Assembly: GCA_040772905.1 (NCBI GenBank)
Contig: JAXGXJ010000004.1
Coordinates: forward strand, 186,001-250,000
Reading direction: 5' to 3'
Length of the DNA: 64,000 nucleotides
Origin: JAXGXJ01 sp040772905
GTDB taxonomy: Bacteria > Actinomycetota > Thermoleophilia > RBG-16-64-13
How positions within the stretch are numbered: position 1 is the first letter of the stretch; each line of letters begins with the position of its first letter. The position numbers and the translations under genes were made by a program. This document shows positions 50,446 to 60,736 of the stretch, piece by piece. The notes below the pieces were generated by a model. That model saw nothing but the letters and a program-made list of their open reading frames with translations, was not told where the DNA came from and searched no databases.

Positions 50446-52641
50446 TCAGCCCTCGGTAGGGGACGTGGCTTCGGCCGTGGGGACGGCCTTCTTCGCAGGC
50501 GCCTTCTTCGTGGGTGCTTTCTTGGCCGTGGTCTTCTTAGCCGCGCCTTTCGCGGCGGGTCCCGCGTCACCCTCGGCCGCAGCCGCCGCCTTAGCCGCAC
50601 GCGCGGCCTTCTTCTCCTTGTATTCCGCCTTGGTGGGGCACTCGGGATCCAGGCAGAGGATCCACGGCCTGCGGCCGCCGAGCACCTTCACCTTGGGACT
50701 GCCACACTGAGGGCACACCTCGCCGGTGCCGATCACGTCTCCCCGCTGGGGGAGCGGATAGGTCTGATCGCACTCCGGATAGCCCTCGCAGCCCACGAAT
50801 CGCTTCTTGGTGGCCTTCGACCGGATGATCCTCAGCCGGTTCTTCCCACACTTCGGGCACTCGCCCAGGATGCGGTCGTCGGTGATGCCTTCGTAGATCT
50901 TGGCTGCCACCTGTTCGCGGTTCTGCTCCAGCGACGTGTAGGCCTGACGGAGCAGGTCCCGCGAGATGGCGACCACCTGTTCCTTGGAGAGGTCCCGCTC
51001 CGAGATGAGGTCCATGTCTTTCTCCAACTCGGCCGTCATCTCCGGAGAGGCGATGCGAGGAGCGAACTCCTGGAGAGCCTCGGCCATCTTGAGACCCATC
51101 TCGGTGGGCTCGATGGGATTCCCGTGTACGTAGCCCCGGTCGTACAGGTTCTGGATGATGGAATGCCGGGTGGCCTTGGTGCCCAGGTTATGCTTCTCCA
51201 TGAGCTCTATGAGCGTGCCCTGACCGTAGCGCGACGGGGGCTGGGTCTCCTTGGCCTCGAACTGCTTGTCCACGAGGCGGCACTCGTCACCTTCGTGCAG
51301 CAGGGGCAACTCGGAATCCTTCTGCCGGCTGTAGGGATAATAGTCCAGCCATCCCGGGGTCACCACGCGGTTGCCGCGAGCGAAGAAGGGCTCGTCGGTC
51401 AACTCCAGGTCCACACGATTGGACTCCATGACGGCCTCGCCGGCCAATGTGGCCATGAAGCGCCGGGCCACGAGCTCGTAGAGGCGCCACTCTCTGTCTC
51501 CCAGCTCGCGTCGGCTGGGGTTGCCGGTGGGATAGATGGGAGGATGGTCGGTGGTGCGCTTGTCGCCCCGGCTGGGATGGAGCGCGGACTGCGCCAGCAG
51601 ACGGCCGGCCTCGGCGGCGAACTCGCCATGCGCCAGCATGTCCAAGGTCTCGCGCAGATCCAGCGACGAGGGGTATACCGTGTTGTCGGTGCGGGGATAG
51701 CTTATGTGCCCAGCCATGTACAGGTCCTCGGCGATGCGCATGGCCGCCGCCGCGCTGTAGCCCAGAGACGTAGCCGCGCTGGTGAAGCTGGTGGTGTTGA
51801 AGGGAGCCGGTTTGGGCACCTTGCGGCTGGTCTTCTTGACCGCGGTGACCACAGCCGGACCGGCCAATCTGTCGAAGACGGCCTGAGCCCGCGCCTCATC
51901 GGTGAAGCGCTCCTCCTTGTGAACCGCGCCGAAGATCTGACCCCCGGCGTCGAGGTCCACCTTCACCACCCAATAGGGCTCGGGCACGAAGGCCCGACGC
52001 TCTTTCTCACGCTGCGCGATGAGCACCAAGGTGGGACTCTGCACCCTGCCCACGCTCAGGAAGCTGCTGCCCAAGCGAGACGTGGCCAGCGACACGAAGC
52101 GGGTGAGCGTAGCCCCCCAGATGAGGTCGATGTCCTGACGCGCCTCACCCGCCCGCGCCAAGGGCTCGGAGAGATGGTCCAGATCGCCGAAGGCCCGCTT
52201 GATCTCACCCGCGGTGAGAGCCGAGAATCGCGCCCGTCGTACGCCGCGCACCAGCTTGGGATTCTCCTCCAGCGCTAGATTGAGCGCCTCCAGACCGATG
52301 AGCTCGCCTTCGCGGTCGAAGTCGGTGGCGATGATGAGCGTGGAGGCGTCGAGAGCGAGCTTCCGCACGGCCCGCACCACCGCCTTGGCGGTCTCGGTCT
52401 TGATGAGCGGTGCATCGATGAGGGCTTTGGGCTCCACCTTGCGCCAGTCGGAGTACTCCGAAGGGAAGTCCACCTGCACCACGTGTCCCTTGAGACCGAC
52501 GGCGACGCTCTCTCCGCCCGCCTCGTCGGTGAAGAGGTAGTAAGGGATCTTGTAGAACGACTCTTCCTTCACCCCGTTCTGGGACAGTATCCCCGCGATC
52601 TTCTTCGCGGCGTCGTTCTTCTCAGTGATGATCAGTCGCAC
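50446..52641 (-). CDS. topA: DNA topoisomerase I, archaeal-like type IA
   Basis: 731 aa. Toprim start RLIITEKNDAAKKIAGIL and DFDREGE (107-113) look archaeal rather than the bacterial VESPAKAKTI type; catalytic Tyr315 in SYPRTDN. Two C-terminal zinc ribbons: CPKCGKNRL...GCEGYPEC and CPQCGSPKV...CLDPEC. A Lys/Ala/Thr-rich tail of about 45 residues ends the protein, as in many actinobacterial TopA. GTG start with AGGAG. Heads the topA-tmk-holB-ricT operon. Confidence 0.92.
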   Translation of the reverse strand: MRLIITEKNDAAKKIAGILSQNGVKEESFYKIPYYLFTDEAGGESVAVGLKGHVVQVDFPSEYSDWRKVEPKALIDAPLIKTETAKAVVRAVRKLALDASTLIIATDFDREGELIGLEALNLALEENPKLVRGVRRARFSALTAGEIKRAFGDLDHLSEPLARAGEARQDIDLIWGATLTRFVSLATSRLGSSFLSVGRVQSPTLVLIAQREKERRAFVPEPYWVVKVDLDAGGQIFGAVHKEERFTDEARAQAVFDRLAGPAVVTAVKKTSRKVPKPAPFNTTSFTSAATSLGYSAAAAMRIAEDLYMAGHISYPRTDNTVYPSSLDLRETLDMLAHGEFAAEAGRLLAQSALHPSRGDKRTTDHPPIYPTGNPSRRELGDREWRLYELVARRFMATLAGEAVMESNRVDLELTDEPFFARGNRVVTPGWLDYYPYSRQKDSELPLLHEGDECRLVDKQFEAKETQPPSRYGQGTLIELMEKHNLGTKATRHSIIQNLYDRGYVHGNPIEPTEMGLKMAEALQEFAPRIASPEMTAELEKDMDLISERDLSKEQVVAISRDLLRQAYTSLEQNREQVAAKIYEGITDDRILGECPKCGKNRLRIIRSKATKKRFVGCEGYPECDQTYPLPQRGDVIGTGEVCPQCGSPKVKVLGGRRPWILCLDPECPTKAEYKEKKAARAAKAAAAAEGDAGPAAKGAAKKTTAKKAPTKKAPAKKAVPTAEATSPTEG

Positions 52642-52713
52642 CAGGTAGGCTCCTCATAGGCGGCGTGTCAGCCCGGTAAGATAGCATGGCGGGACTGCCG
52701 TCGCCCGGGTGGG

Positions 52714-53049
52714 TCAGTTGCCGCGGACGGCGTCGCTCACCTGGGGATAGATGGAGAAAACGCCATCGAACCCTGTGATGTGGAAGATCTTGAGCAGGTA
52801 GGGATCGTCAAGCACCAGGGGGAAGTCGGCGGAGTCGGCCCGCGCTTCTTGCAGGCTTCCCACCAAGACCCCCAGGCCGGTCGAGTCGATGAACCTCACC
52901 TGCGTCAGATCGAGCACGAAGCGCTCTCGAGCGTCCATAGTGCTGTCGAGAGTCTCCTTGAGCATCGGAGCCGTGTAGACGTCCAACTCACCTTTCACAT
53001 GGACGACGGTGACGCCTTCGAAGGTATCGGTCTTGATGGATAGGTTCAC
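52714..53049 (-). CDS. STAS-domain anti-sigma factor antagonist
   Basis: 111 aa. VVHVKGELDVYTAPMLKETL and the phospho-site FIDSTGLGVLVGSLQEA with Ser56 match SpoIIAA/RsbV. It should be phosphorylated by an RsbW-type kinase, freeing or binding a sigma factor. GTG at 53047-53049 with GGAGAGG. No kinase or sigma gene adjacent; the HATPase protein at 30199 is the only RsbW-like domain in this window. Confidence 0.9.
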   Translation of the reverse strand: MNLSIKTDTFEGVTVVHVKGELDVYTAPMLKETLDSTMDARERFVLDLTQVRFIDSTGLGVLVGSLQEARADSADFPLVLDDPYLLKIFHITGFDGVFSIYPQVSDAVRGN

Positions 53050-53116
53050 GCGCCTCTCCCGATGATCGATCTCCACGCCGCGGGCCCCATAGACAGCCGC
53101 GGCCGCCGCCCCCTCG

Positions 53117-53785
53117 TCACGGAGCGGTAGGGGCGACGGTCGTGGTCGACGGAGCCGTGGTGGTGGTACCACCAGCCGCCGTCGTCGTCGTGGTCGTCGG
53201 TTGTTTGCTGAGCGAAGCGACCTGTTCTCGGATGATCTCGGCGTACTCGCCGTCGGGTGCCAGTTGCAGATACTTCTGCCAAGCCAGCAACGCGGCTTCG
53301 GTGCGTCCCAGGTTGTTCTGAGCCGTGCCGAGCTTGAGATAGACATCCGGGTTGTCCGGGTCGACGGAGGTAGCTTTGTTCAAGACCGTCGCCGCCGCGC
53401 TATAGTCGGCCACTCCAGAGTTCATGTAGATGTTGGCCAGACGGATGTAAAGGTCTTTCTGGCTGGGGTCCACCTCCAGAGCCTTGGATAGATAGGCGGC
53501 GGCCAACACGAGTTGGTCGTTCTGCTGATACACGGTGGCGATGCCGAGCAGGGCGTTCATGTCTTCGGGATTCTGAGCCAGAGTCGCCTGGAACGCCGCG
53601 ATCTTGTCCTCGGGCGTTTGCGTGCTGACGTCCACCTGCTTGTCGCTGGTGAAGATCTCCGACAGATTGAAGCCGGCCCCGCCGTAGCCCACGCCCATGA
53701 ACAAAAAGCCTGCAGCGAAGACGATGGCCAGGAACAAGGCCACCCATTTGGCCCACTTGTTGATGCGCTTGCGATCGAGCAGCAA
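53117..53785 (-). CDS. Membrane-anchored TPR protein
   Basis: 222 aa. N-terminal basic residues and one span (about 14-37), then three to four TPR units (about 60-185), ending in a Thr/Ala/Pro tail. Probably exposes its TPRs outside the membrane. TTG start with GGAGATCACT upstream. Upstream of the STAS gene on the same strand. Confidence 0.8.
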   Translation of the reverse strand: MLLDRKRINKWAKWVALFLAIVFAAGFLFMGVGYGGAGFNLSEIFTSDKQVDVSTQTPEDKIAAFQATLAQNPEDMNALLGIATVYQQNDQLVLAAAYLSKALEVDPSQKDLYIRLANIYMNSGVADYSAAATVLNKATSVDPDNPDVYLKLGTAQNNLGRTEAALLAWQKYLQLAPDGEYAEIIREQVASLSKQPTTTTTTAAGGTTTTAPSTTTVAPTAP

Positions 53786-53887
53786 AGTGATCTCCTCAAA
53801 TAGATCCCCGGGAACCCCCGCTCCCGAGACCGGTCCGCGGACAGCCGCGGATGACTGGGAGATTATGCCGCATCCTCGGTCACACTG

Positions 53888-55318
53888 CTACCGCCTGGGC
53901 ACGTAGGGGGTCAGACCCAAGCGAACACGCACTCGATCGAACGCTTCGGCGAGACCGCCGCCTTGGCGACTCGGGCAGGACGCCGGGTCTCCCTCGTGTT
54001 CGCAGGCGGCTTCGTACACCACCGCGCCGTCCACGAAGGTGGCGACCACGTCGCCCGCCGTGGCCGTCTGCACCAGAGCCTCGATCGGGTGAGAGACTTG
54101 CGGTTCCGTCGCCAGGCCGGGAGACATATCCGGACCGTGCCCGGCGCCGAAGTGCACGCGCACCGCCACCACATCGGCGCGCTTGCCGGCCTCCAGGCTG
54201 CCCACGAGCCCCTCCATACCGATGGCGCAGGCGCCGTCCAGCGTGGCCATGCGCAGGACGTCAGCGGACGTGAGGGGCGCGGCGGAACCGCGCCGCTGGT
54301 CGGCGGCCTGTGCAGCCCTCATCTCGGCGAACATGTCCAGGCTGTCATTGGAGGCCAGGCTGTCGGTGCCCAGCCCCACTCGCACGCCGGCGGCGCGAAG
54401 TCCGGCCACGGGAGCGATGCCGCACTGCAGGCGGGCGTTGGAGCGAGGACAGTGGGCGACCGCGGCGCCGCTGGCGGCCACCGTGGCGATGTCTGGTCCC
54501 TCGAGTTGCACACAGTGCACGGCCAGGGTGTTGGGGTCGAGGCCGCCGGCCATGGCCACGTACGCGGCGGGACTCAGGCCGGGGGCGGTCCAACGCCGTC
54601 CCTTCCACAACTCCGCGGCCTTGTACGCCCGCGCGATGCTCCCACTGCCGCGCTCGAGCAACTCCACCTCGGCCCGCGATTCAGCCACGTGAGTCGCGGT
54701 CCACATGGAGTTGCGGCGCGCGAAGCGCGCCAGCTCACGGTAGAGACGCTGTGACACCGTATACGGCGCGTGAGGGGATAGGCCCACCTCGAGCAGCGCT
54801 GTACGCTCGCCCTCCAGCGCCGCCACGCGGGCTTCGGTGCGCTCCATGATGGCAGGTAGCGCCTCGTCGTCCAGACCGATCACCTCCAGATACACCCGGC
54901 CCCGCAGTCCGGCGTGCGCAGCGGCACGCAGGCTGGTCCATCCCTCGAAGGAAGTGTCGGCGATGCACGTGATGCCGCAGCGCGCGCATTCGCGCGCGCC
55001 CCAGGCCGCGGAGACGGCGTAGTCCTCCGCGGTCAGCCTGCGTCGCGCAAGGAGCAACCGCAGCATCCACTCACCGAAGCCACAGGAAGGGCTGAATCCG
55101 TGGAAGGCCGAGTATTCCAGGTGACTGTGGACATTGACGAAGCCGGGCAGAAGGGCACACCCAGGGAACGACCGCACCGAATCCTCCGCGCCCGAGCACG
55201 CGGCCCGCAGCTGCGCGGCGGGCCCCACCGCCTCGATCGACCCCTCGCGCACCAGCACGGCTCCCGCACCGATAGGGGGACCCGTGATAGGAAGGACCCA
55301 GTCTGCTTCCAGGAGCAT
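53888..55318 (-). CDS. Amidohydrolase (SAH/MTA deaminase or chlorohydrolase type)
   Basis: 476 aa. Metal-site motifs in order: NVHSHLEY (HxH), GLSPHAPYTVS, TATHVAESRAEVE and GLGTDSLASNDSLDMFAEM (Asp). Typical of the subtype that deaminates aminohydrolase substrates such as S-adenosylhomocysteine or methylthioadenosine, or hydrolyses aryl chlorides. The ATG at 55316-55318 has GGAGGCGGG; an upstream 27-codon extension is not used. It follows the nuo operon on the same strand. Confidence 0.88.
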   Translation of the reverse strand: MLLEADWVLPITGPPIGAGAVLVREGSIEAVGPAAQLRAACSGAEDSVRSFPGCALLPGFVNVHSHLEYSAFHGFSPSCGFGEWMLRLLLARRRLTAEDYAVSAAWGARECARCGITCIADTSFEGWTSLRAAAHAGLRGRVYLEVIGLDDEALPAIMERTEARVAALEGERTALLEVGLSPHAPYTVSQRLYRELARFARRNSMWTATHVAESRAEVELLERGSGSIARAYKAAELWKGRRWTAPGLSPAAYVAMAGGLDPNTLAVHCVQLEGPDIATVAASGAAVAHCPRSNARLQCGIAPVAGLRAAGVRVGLGTDSLASNDSLDMFAEMRAAQAADQRRGSAAPLTSADVLRMATLDGACAIGMEGLVGSLEAGKRADVVAVRVHFGAGHGPDMSPGLATEPQVSHPIEALVQTATAGDVVATFVDGAVVYEAACEHEGDPASCPSRQGGGLAEAFDRVRVRLGLTPYVPRR

Positions 55319-55461
55319 CCCGCCTCCATGGCCTCCGTCGTCGCCCTGCCGCCGGCGGCCAGCCGCGACCGAGCCGCATGGGTTCGGTGCCCTCGTCATC
55401 CCACATCCCGCAACTGCGCCTCGCGCCCAGGAGGCGACCCGCAGCCGGGATATGTCTCAGC

Positions 55462-56919
55462 TTACCCGAAGAGTGTGGAGAACGCTCCCACCACGGCGTC
55501 CCAAAGCCACGACGGCACCACGCCTATGATGAGAGTGGCAATGGCACAGACGGCCAGAGCCGCAGCCATGCCTCCGGAAATGGGAGCCCGAGACCCGTAT
55601 TCCACCTCGGCTTCGCGGAAGAACATGACGATGACCACGCGCAGGTAGTAGTAGGCGGAGACGGCGCTCAGAGCCACGGCCAAGACCGCGAGCCACACCA
55701 GATCGGCCCTTACCACACCTGCGAAGACGTAGAACTTGCCGATGAAGCCGGCAGTGCCGGGGATGCCGGTGAGCGACAGCATGAACAGTGTCAGCAGCAC
55801 GGCGGCCCAGGGAGACTTCCGGCCCAGACCGGAGAGACTGCGCAGCGAGTAGTCGAAGGAATGAGGATGCTGCGCCTTCAGGTAGGTAAGTACCCCAAAC
55901 GCTCCCAGGTTCATGAATGTGTACGCGGCCAGATACATCAGCACGCCCTGGCCCGGGTACGAGTTCAGACTCCATCCCATGGCGCCCACGCCGGCGAGCA
56001 GATAGCCCGCATGCGCGATGGACGAGTAGGCCAGCATACGTTTGACGTTGTCCTGCACCAGCGCCAGCACGTTCCCGACCACCATGGTGGCCACCGAGAG
56101 CACGATGAAGAACACCCCCCAGCGCACCCCCGCCCCGGGGAAAGCCAGGATGAAGGCCGACATGATGACCGAAAAAGCGGCTGCTTTCGGCCCCACGGAG
56201 AAGAAGGCTGCCACGGGAGTGGGGGCTCCCTGATACACGTCCGGCGTCCACATGTGGAAGGGCGCCGCCGAGACCTTGAAGGCCAAGCCGATGCCCACCA
56301 GGAAGATGGCGAGCAGAGCGCCGGCGGTGGTGAAGCCGTGCCCACTCAGCAGCCGTCCCACGGCGTCGTAGTTCGTCGCCCCCGTGAGCCCGTAGACCAG
56401 CGAGATCCCGTACAACATCACCGCCGAAGCGAAGGTGCCGGTGAGGAAGTACTTGAGGGCCGACTCGTTCGACTTGCCGCGATAGCGGAAGAAGGCGGCC
56501 AAGAGGTACAGAGCGATGCTCATGAGTTCGAGCGCCAGATAGAAGAGGATGAGGTCGCGCGACGCGGCCATGAGGTCCATGCCGATGATGGCGAAGAGCA
56601 GGATGGCGTAGTACTCACCCAGATGCCGCCCATGCGCCTCCAGATACTGTGACGACATGAGTATGGTGAGGACGCCGCCTATGGCGAAGAGCACATTGAA
56701 GAAGACGGCCCAGTCGCTGAACACCAGCATGCCGTTGAAGCTCAGGCGGTCCTGACCCACCAGTCCCAGAGACACTGCCGCCGATGCGATGAGGCCTGTG
56801 AGAGCGATGGCCATGACCACGGTCTTGTCGGCTTTCAGGAAGGGCTCCACCAGCAGCACCAAGCAGGCTGCCACCAGCAGGATGATCTCGGGGACGATGG
56901 TGACGATGTCTATCTGCAT
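55462..56919 (-). CDS. nuoN: NADH-quinone oxidoreductase subunit N
   Basis: 485 aa antiporter-like membrane subunit, about 14 spans, with the conserved Lys/Glu channel residues in typical segments (FYLALELMSIALYLLAAF; FKVSAAPFHMWTPDVYQGAP). Last gene of the complex I operon, immediately after nuoM. Confidence 0.95.
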   Translation of the reverse strand: MQIDIVTIVPEIILLVAACLVLLVEPFLKADKTVVMAIALTGLIASAAVSLGLVGQDRLSFNGMLVFSDWAVFFNVLFAIGGVLTILMSSQYLEAHGRHLGEYYAILLFAIIGMDLMAASRDLILFYLALELMSIALYLLAAFFRYRGKSNESALKYFLTGTFASAVMLYGISLVYGLTGATNYDAVGRLLSGHGFTTAGALLAIFLVGIGLAFKVSAAPFHMWTPDVYQGAPTPVAAFFSVGPKAAAFSVIMSAFILAFPGAGVRWGVFFIVLSVATMVVGNVLALVQDNVKRMLAYSSIAHAGYLLAGVGAMGWSLNSYPGQGVLMYLAAYTFMNLGAFGVLTYLKAQHPHSFDYSLRSLSGLGRKSPWAAVLLTLFMLSLTGIPGTAGFIGKFYVFAGVVRADLVWLAVLAVALSAVSAYYYLRVVIVMFFREAEVEYGSRAPISGGMAAALAVCAIATLIIGVVPSWLWDAVVGAFSTLFG

Positions 56920-58476
56920 CTAGAAACCCCCGAGCCAGGACGCGGCCGTCTGCAGCAGGCTGCCGCCGTGCTCGGCCAGGTAGGGCTGCACCTGCGACAT
57001 GATGTTCTGCGCGGGCACGTGCAGCAGGTTGAGGAAGGTGTGAGGATAGATGCCTATCCATATCGCCAGCCCCACCAGCGGCACCAAGGTGATGATCTCG
57101 CGGGCGTTCAGATCCTTGAGCGACACCCATTTCTCGTTGGCCTTCTGGAACATGGTGCGCTGGTACATCCACAGCAGATAGGCGGCGCCCAACACGATCC
57201 CCACAGAGGCGATGACGGCGAAGACCTTGGCGTACTGGAAGGCGCCGACCAGGATGAGGAACTCACCCACGAAGCCGTTGAGTCCCGGCAGACCCAGGCT
57301 GCCCAACACGAAGAGGCTGAAGAAGGCCGCCGCCACCGGCATGGGCTTGGCGACACCGCCGTAGTCCTTGATGAGCCGAGTGTGCGTACGGTCGTAGAAG
57401 AACCCCACCATCATGAACAGTGCGCCGGTGAGGACCCCGTGGTTGACCATCTGCAGCACCGAGCCCTCGATGCCCTGCTGGTTGAAGGTGAAGAGACCGG
57501 CGGTGACGAAGCCCATGTGACTCACCGACGAGTAGGCCACCAGCCGTTTCATGTCGGGCTGCACCAGCGACATCACCGCGCCGTACACGACGGCGATCAC
57601 CGACAGGATCATCACCGGCAGCATGGCCTTCACCGCCATGTCGGGGAAGAAGCCTATGCAGAAGCGGATCATGCCGTAGACACCCATCTTCAGGAGCACG
57701 CCGGCCAGGATGACCGAGCCCGCAGTGGGCGCTTCCGTGTGGGCATCGGGGAGCCAGGTGTGCACCGGGAACATGGGCACCTTGATGGAGAAGGCGATGA
57801 AGAAAGCCGCGAACGACCACGCCGCCACCGTGCCCGGGAAGCCCACCTGTTGCAGGGTGAGGATATCGAAGGTCAACGGACCGCCGTTCTTGGCGTACCA
57901 CCACACCACGGCCAGGATGGCCACCAGCATCAGCACCGAGCCGGCGAAGGTGTACAGGAAGAACTTGATGGCCGCGTAGACCCTCCGCGCGCCGCCCCAT
58001 ATACCGATGATGAAGTACATGGGGATGAGCTGGATCTCCCAGAACACGTAGAACAGGAAGAGGTCCATGGACACGAACACGCCGATCATGCCCGTCTCGA
58101 GCACCAGCAGACTGATGAAGAAGGCCAGGCCCCTGTCCTTGATGGAGTTCCACGAACCCAGGATGGCCAGAGCCGAGAGCAGCGTGGTGAGCAGGATAAG
58201 CACCAGAGAGATACCGTCGATGCCCAGATGGTACGAGATGCCCAAGCTGCTGATCCACGAGGTGTTCTCCTCGAACTGGAACTTGGCGCTGCCGGCATCG
58301 AACTGGGCCGCGATGACGATGGCGAGCGCCAAGGTCAACAGTGTGGTCACCAGAGCCGTCACCTTGTAGGCGTTGGGCTTCCCACGCATGAACAGCAGCA
58401 TGACCAGCGCGCCGGCCATGGGCAGGAAGGTCAGCAGAGTAAGGCTTCTGGAACCCATTTCTGTCGCTAGATCCAC
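56920..58476 (-). CDS. nuoM: NADH-quinone oxidoreductase subunit M
   Basis: 518 aa, about 14 spans; FYVFWEIQLIPMYFIIGIWG and KVPMFPVHTWLPDAHTEAPTAGSVILAG are conserved channel segments. The GTG has AGGTGAGA upstream; an ATG six codons later is an alternative. Confidence 0.95.
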   Translation of the reverse strand: MDLATEMGSRSLTLLTFLPMAGALVMLLFMRGKPNAYKVTALVTTLLTLALAIVIAAQFDAGSAKFQFEENTSWISSLGISYHLGIDGISLVLILLTTLLSALAILGSWNSIKDRGLAFFISLLVLETGMIGVFVSMDLFLFYVFWEIQLIPMYFIIGIWGGARRVYAAIKFFLYTFAGSVLMLVAILAVVWWYAKNGGPLTFDILTLQQVGFPGTVAAWSFAAFFIAFSIKVPMFPVHTWLPDAHTEAPTAGSVILAGVLLKMGVYGMIRFCIGFFPDMAVKAMLPVMILSVIAVVYGAVMSLVQPDMKRLVAYSSVSHMGFVTAGLFTFNQQGIEGSVLQMVNHGVLTGALFMMVGFFYDRTHTRLIKDYGGVAKPMPVAAAFFSLFVLGSLGLPGLNGFVGEFLILVGAFQYAKVFAVIASVGIVLGAAYLLWMYQRTMFQKANEKWVSLKDLNAREIITLVPLVGLAIWIGIYPHTFLNLLHVPAQNIMSQVQPYLAEHGGSLLQTAASWLGGF

Positions 58477-58500
58477 TCTCTCACCTGTCTCCTGCCGCCC

Positions 58501-60405
58501 TTAGAGGAAGACCACTGCGGTCACGATCACGAACAAGCCGATGAACATGGCCAGCAGATAGTTGTGCACCCGCCCCGTCTGCAGCGGGCGGACCAGCCGT
58601 CCCGATCCCTGCCAGAAGCGGGCCACGCCGTGAGCCGCCCCGTCGATGACCAGTTCGTCGAAGTGATGCCACAGCCAACGCGAACCGTCGACGCTCAGGC
58701 GCACCACCGTGGCGTCGTAGAACTCGTCCACGTAGAACTTGTTGTAGACCACCTTGTAGACGGGGGCGAGCTTCGCGCCCACGGTGTACGGCAGTAGAGG
58801 CCTGCGCACATAGAACACCCAGGCCAGCACGATGCCGGCCATGGCGACGAGCAGCGATATGACCATGAGGATGTAGTCCATGGCGCTCAGAGTGTGCTCG
58901 TGGATGCCCAGGATGTGGTTGGCCGGAGCGAACACCGGCTCCAGGAAGCTCTGCAGAGCGCCCAGCCGGCCGGGAAGGCCCAGGAAGCCGCCCAGTACCG
59001 ACGCCACCGCCAGCACGACCAGCGGCACGATCATGGGCCACGGGCTCTCGTGCACGTGCTTCTCGGTCTCCTCGTCCATGCGTGAGCGGCCGAAGAAGGT
59101 CATGAAGATCATACGGAACGTGTAGAACGCCGTGATGAACGCGGCGATCAGACCTACAGCCCAGAAGACGTACTGCCCCTCACGCCAGGTGGCTCCCAGA
59201 ATGTCGTCCTTCGACCAGAAACCGGCCAGAGGGAAGATGCCTGAAAGTGCCAATGCACCCGCCACCAGCGTGTAGTAGGTAGCCGGGATGCGCTTGGCCA
59301 AGCCGCCCATCTTGTCCATGTCCTGCTCGCCACCCAGCGCATGGATGACCGATCCTGCCCCGAGGAACAACAGAGCCTTGAAGAACGCATGGGTCATCAG
59401 GTGGAAGATGGCGATGGCCCACGCACCCACTCCCAGGGCCATGAACATGTAGCCCAACTGCGAGACGGTTGAATAGGCCAGCACCTTCTTGATGTCCTTC
59501 TGACAGATGCCGATGACGGCCGCGAAGATGGCCGTGAAGGTCCCGATGGCGCCCACCACCAGCATGGCGGTAGGTGAGCTGGCGAAGATGACCGCGCTAC
59601 GCGCCACCAAGTAGACGCCGGCGGTGACCATGGTGGCGGCGTGAATGAGAGCCGAGACCGGCGTGGGGCCCTCCATGGCGTCGGGCAGCCACACGTGCAG
59701 CGGGAACTGAGCCGACTTGCCCATAGCCCCCATGAAGAGCAGCAACGCGACACCCAGGAGCGCGCCCTGTCCGGCGACGCCCGCTTCCACCTGCTCGAAC
59801 ACACCGGTGTAATCCAGCGTGCCGAAGGTGAGGAAGATGAGCATGACGCCCAGTCCGAAGCCGAAGTCGCCCACCCGGTTGACCAGGAAGGCCTTCTTAC
59901 CGGCCGCCGCCGCCTCGGGCTTGTGATAGTAGTAACCGATGAGGTAGTACGAGCACAGACCCACGGCTTCCCACCCGAAGTACAGCAGCAGGTAGTTGCC
60001 CGCCATCACCAGCATGAGCATGCTGAAGGCGAACAGGCTCATGTAGGCGAAGAAGCGGTAGTAACCGGTGTCGCCGTGCATGTAGCCCTTCGAGTAGATG
60101 AAGATCAGCAGGCCCACCCCCGACACCACCATGCACATGACCGTGGTGAGTTGGTCGACGTGCAGGCTGAACGGGACTTGGAAGCTGCCCACCGAGAACC
60201 AGCGCCACAACTCCACCACCACCGGCTCCTCGGCCCCGCGGATCTGCAGGAAGGCGGCGATGGACAGACCGAGAGAACCGGCCATGGCCAGGATGGGCAG
60301 CCAGTGTGCCTGATCCTTGATCCACCACTTGCCCGCCAGCAAGGTGACGATGAACGCCGCCAGAGGTAGGACCGGTATGAGCCAGACGTAGCTTTCCACG
60401 AGCAC
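58501..60405 (-). CDS. nuoL: NADH-quinone oxidoreductase subunit L
   Basis: 634 aa, about 16 spans plus the long C-terminal lateral helix region; SAQFPLHVWLPDAMEGPTPVSALIHAATMVTAG is conserved. GTG start right after the nuoK stop. Confidence 0.95.
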   Translation of the reverse strand: MLVESYVWLIPVLPLAAFIVTLLAGKWWIKDQAHWLPILAMAGSLGLSIAAFLQIRGAEEPVVVELWRWFSVGSFQVPFSLHVDQLTTVMCMVVSGVGLLIFIYSKGYMHGDTGYYRFFAYMSLFAFSMLMLVMAGNYLLLYFGWEAVGLCSYYLIGYYYHKPEAAAAGKKAFLVNRVGDFGFGLGVMLIFLTFGTLDYTGVFEQVEAGVAGQGALLGVALLLFMGAMGKSAQFPLHVWLPDAMEGPTPVSALIHAATMVTAGVYLVARSAVIFASSPTAMLVVGAIGTFTAIFAAVIGICQKDIKKVLAYSTVSQLGYMFMALGVGAWAIAIFHLMTHAFFKALLFLGAGSVIHALGGEQDMDKMGGLAKRIPATYYTLVAGALALSGIFPLAGFWSKDDILGATWREGQYVFWAVGLIAAFITAFYTFRMIFMTFFGRSRMDEETEKHVHESPWPMIVPLVVLAVASVLGGFLGLPGRLGALQSFLEPVFAPANHILGIHEHTLSAMDYILMVISLLVAMAGIVLAWVFYVRRPLLPYTVGAKLAPVYKVVYNKFYVDEFYDATVVRLSVDGSRWLWHHFDELVIDGAAHGVARFWQGSGRLVRPLQTGRVHNYLLAMFIGLFVIVTAVVFL

Positions 60406-60732
60406 CTAACCCTTCATCCTGTCGAAGAGATCGACCATGAGGGTCTGCCGGTTGCGGAACAGAGCCGTGGCGATGGCCAAACCCACAGCCACTTCAGCCG
60501 CGGCCACCACCATGGTGAACAGCACCAGGTTCTGTCCGATGAGGTTCTCGTGGAAACGGCTGAAACCCACCAGGTTGATGTTCACGGCGTTCATCATCAA
60601 CTCGATGGAGAAGAGCACGATGAAGAGGTTGCGCCGAGTGAGCACGCCGGCGGCTCCGACGATGAACAGCACCGCCGAGAGGTACAGGTACCAGTCGACC
60701 GGGATGGGCATGTCGGCGGGGTTCGCTCCCAC
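60406..60732 (-). CDS. nuoK: NADH-quinone oxidoreductase subunit K
   Basis: 108 aa, three spans; NLFIVLFSIELMMNAVNIN contains the conserved Glu, and AAAEVAVGLAIATALFR the second. GTG start with GGAGGAGG. Confidence 0.95.
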   Translation of the reverse strand: MGANPADMPIPVDWYLYLSAVLFIVGAAGVLTRRNLFIVLFSIELMMNAVNINLVGFSRFHENLIGQNLVLFTMVVAAAEVAVGLAIATALFRNRQTLMVDLFDRMKG

Positions 60733-60736
60733 GAGC

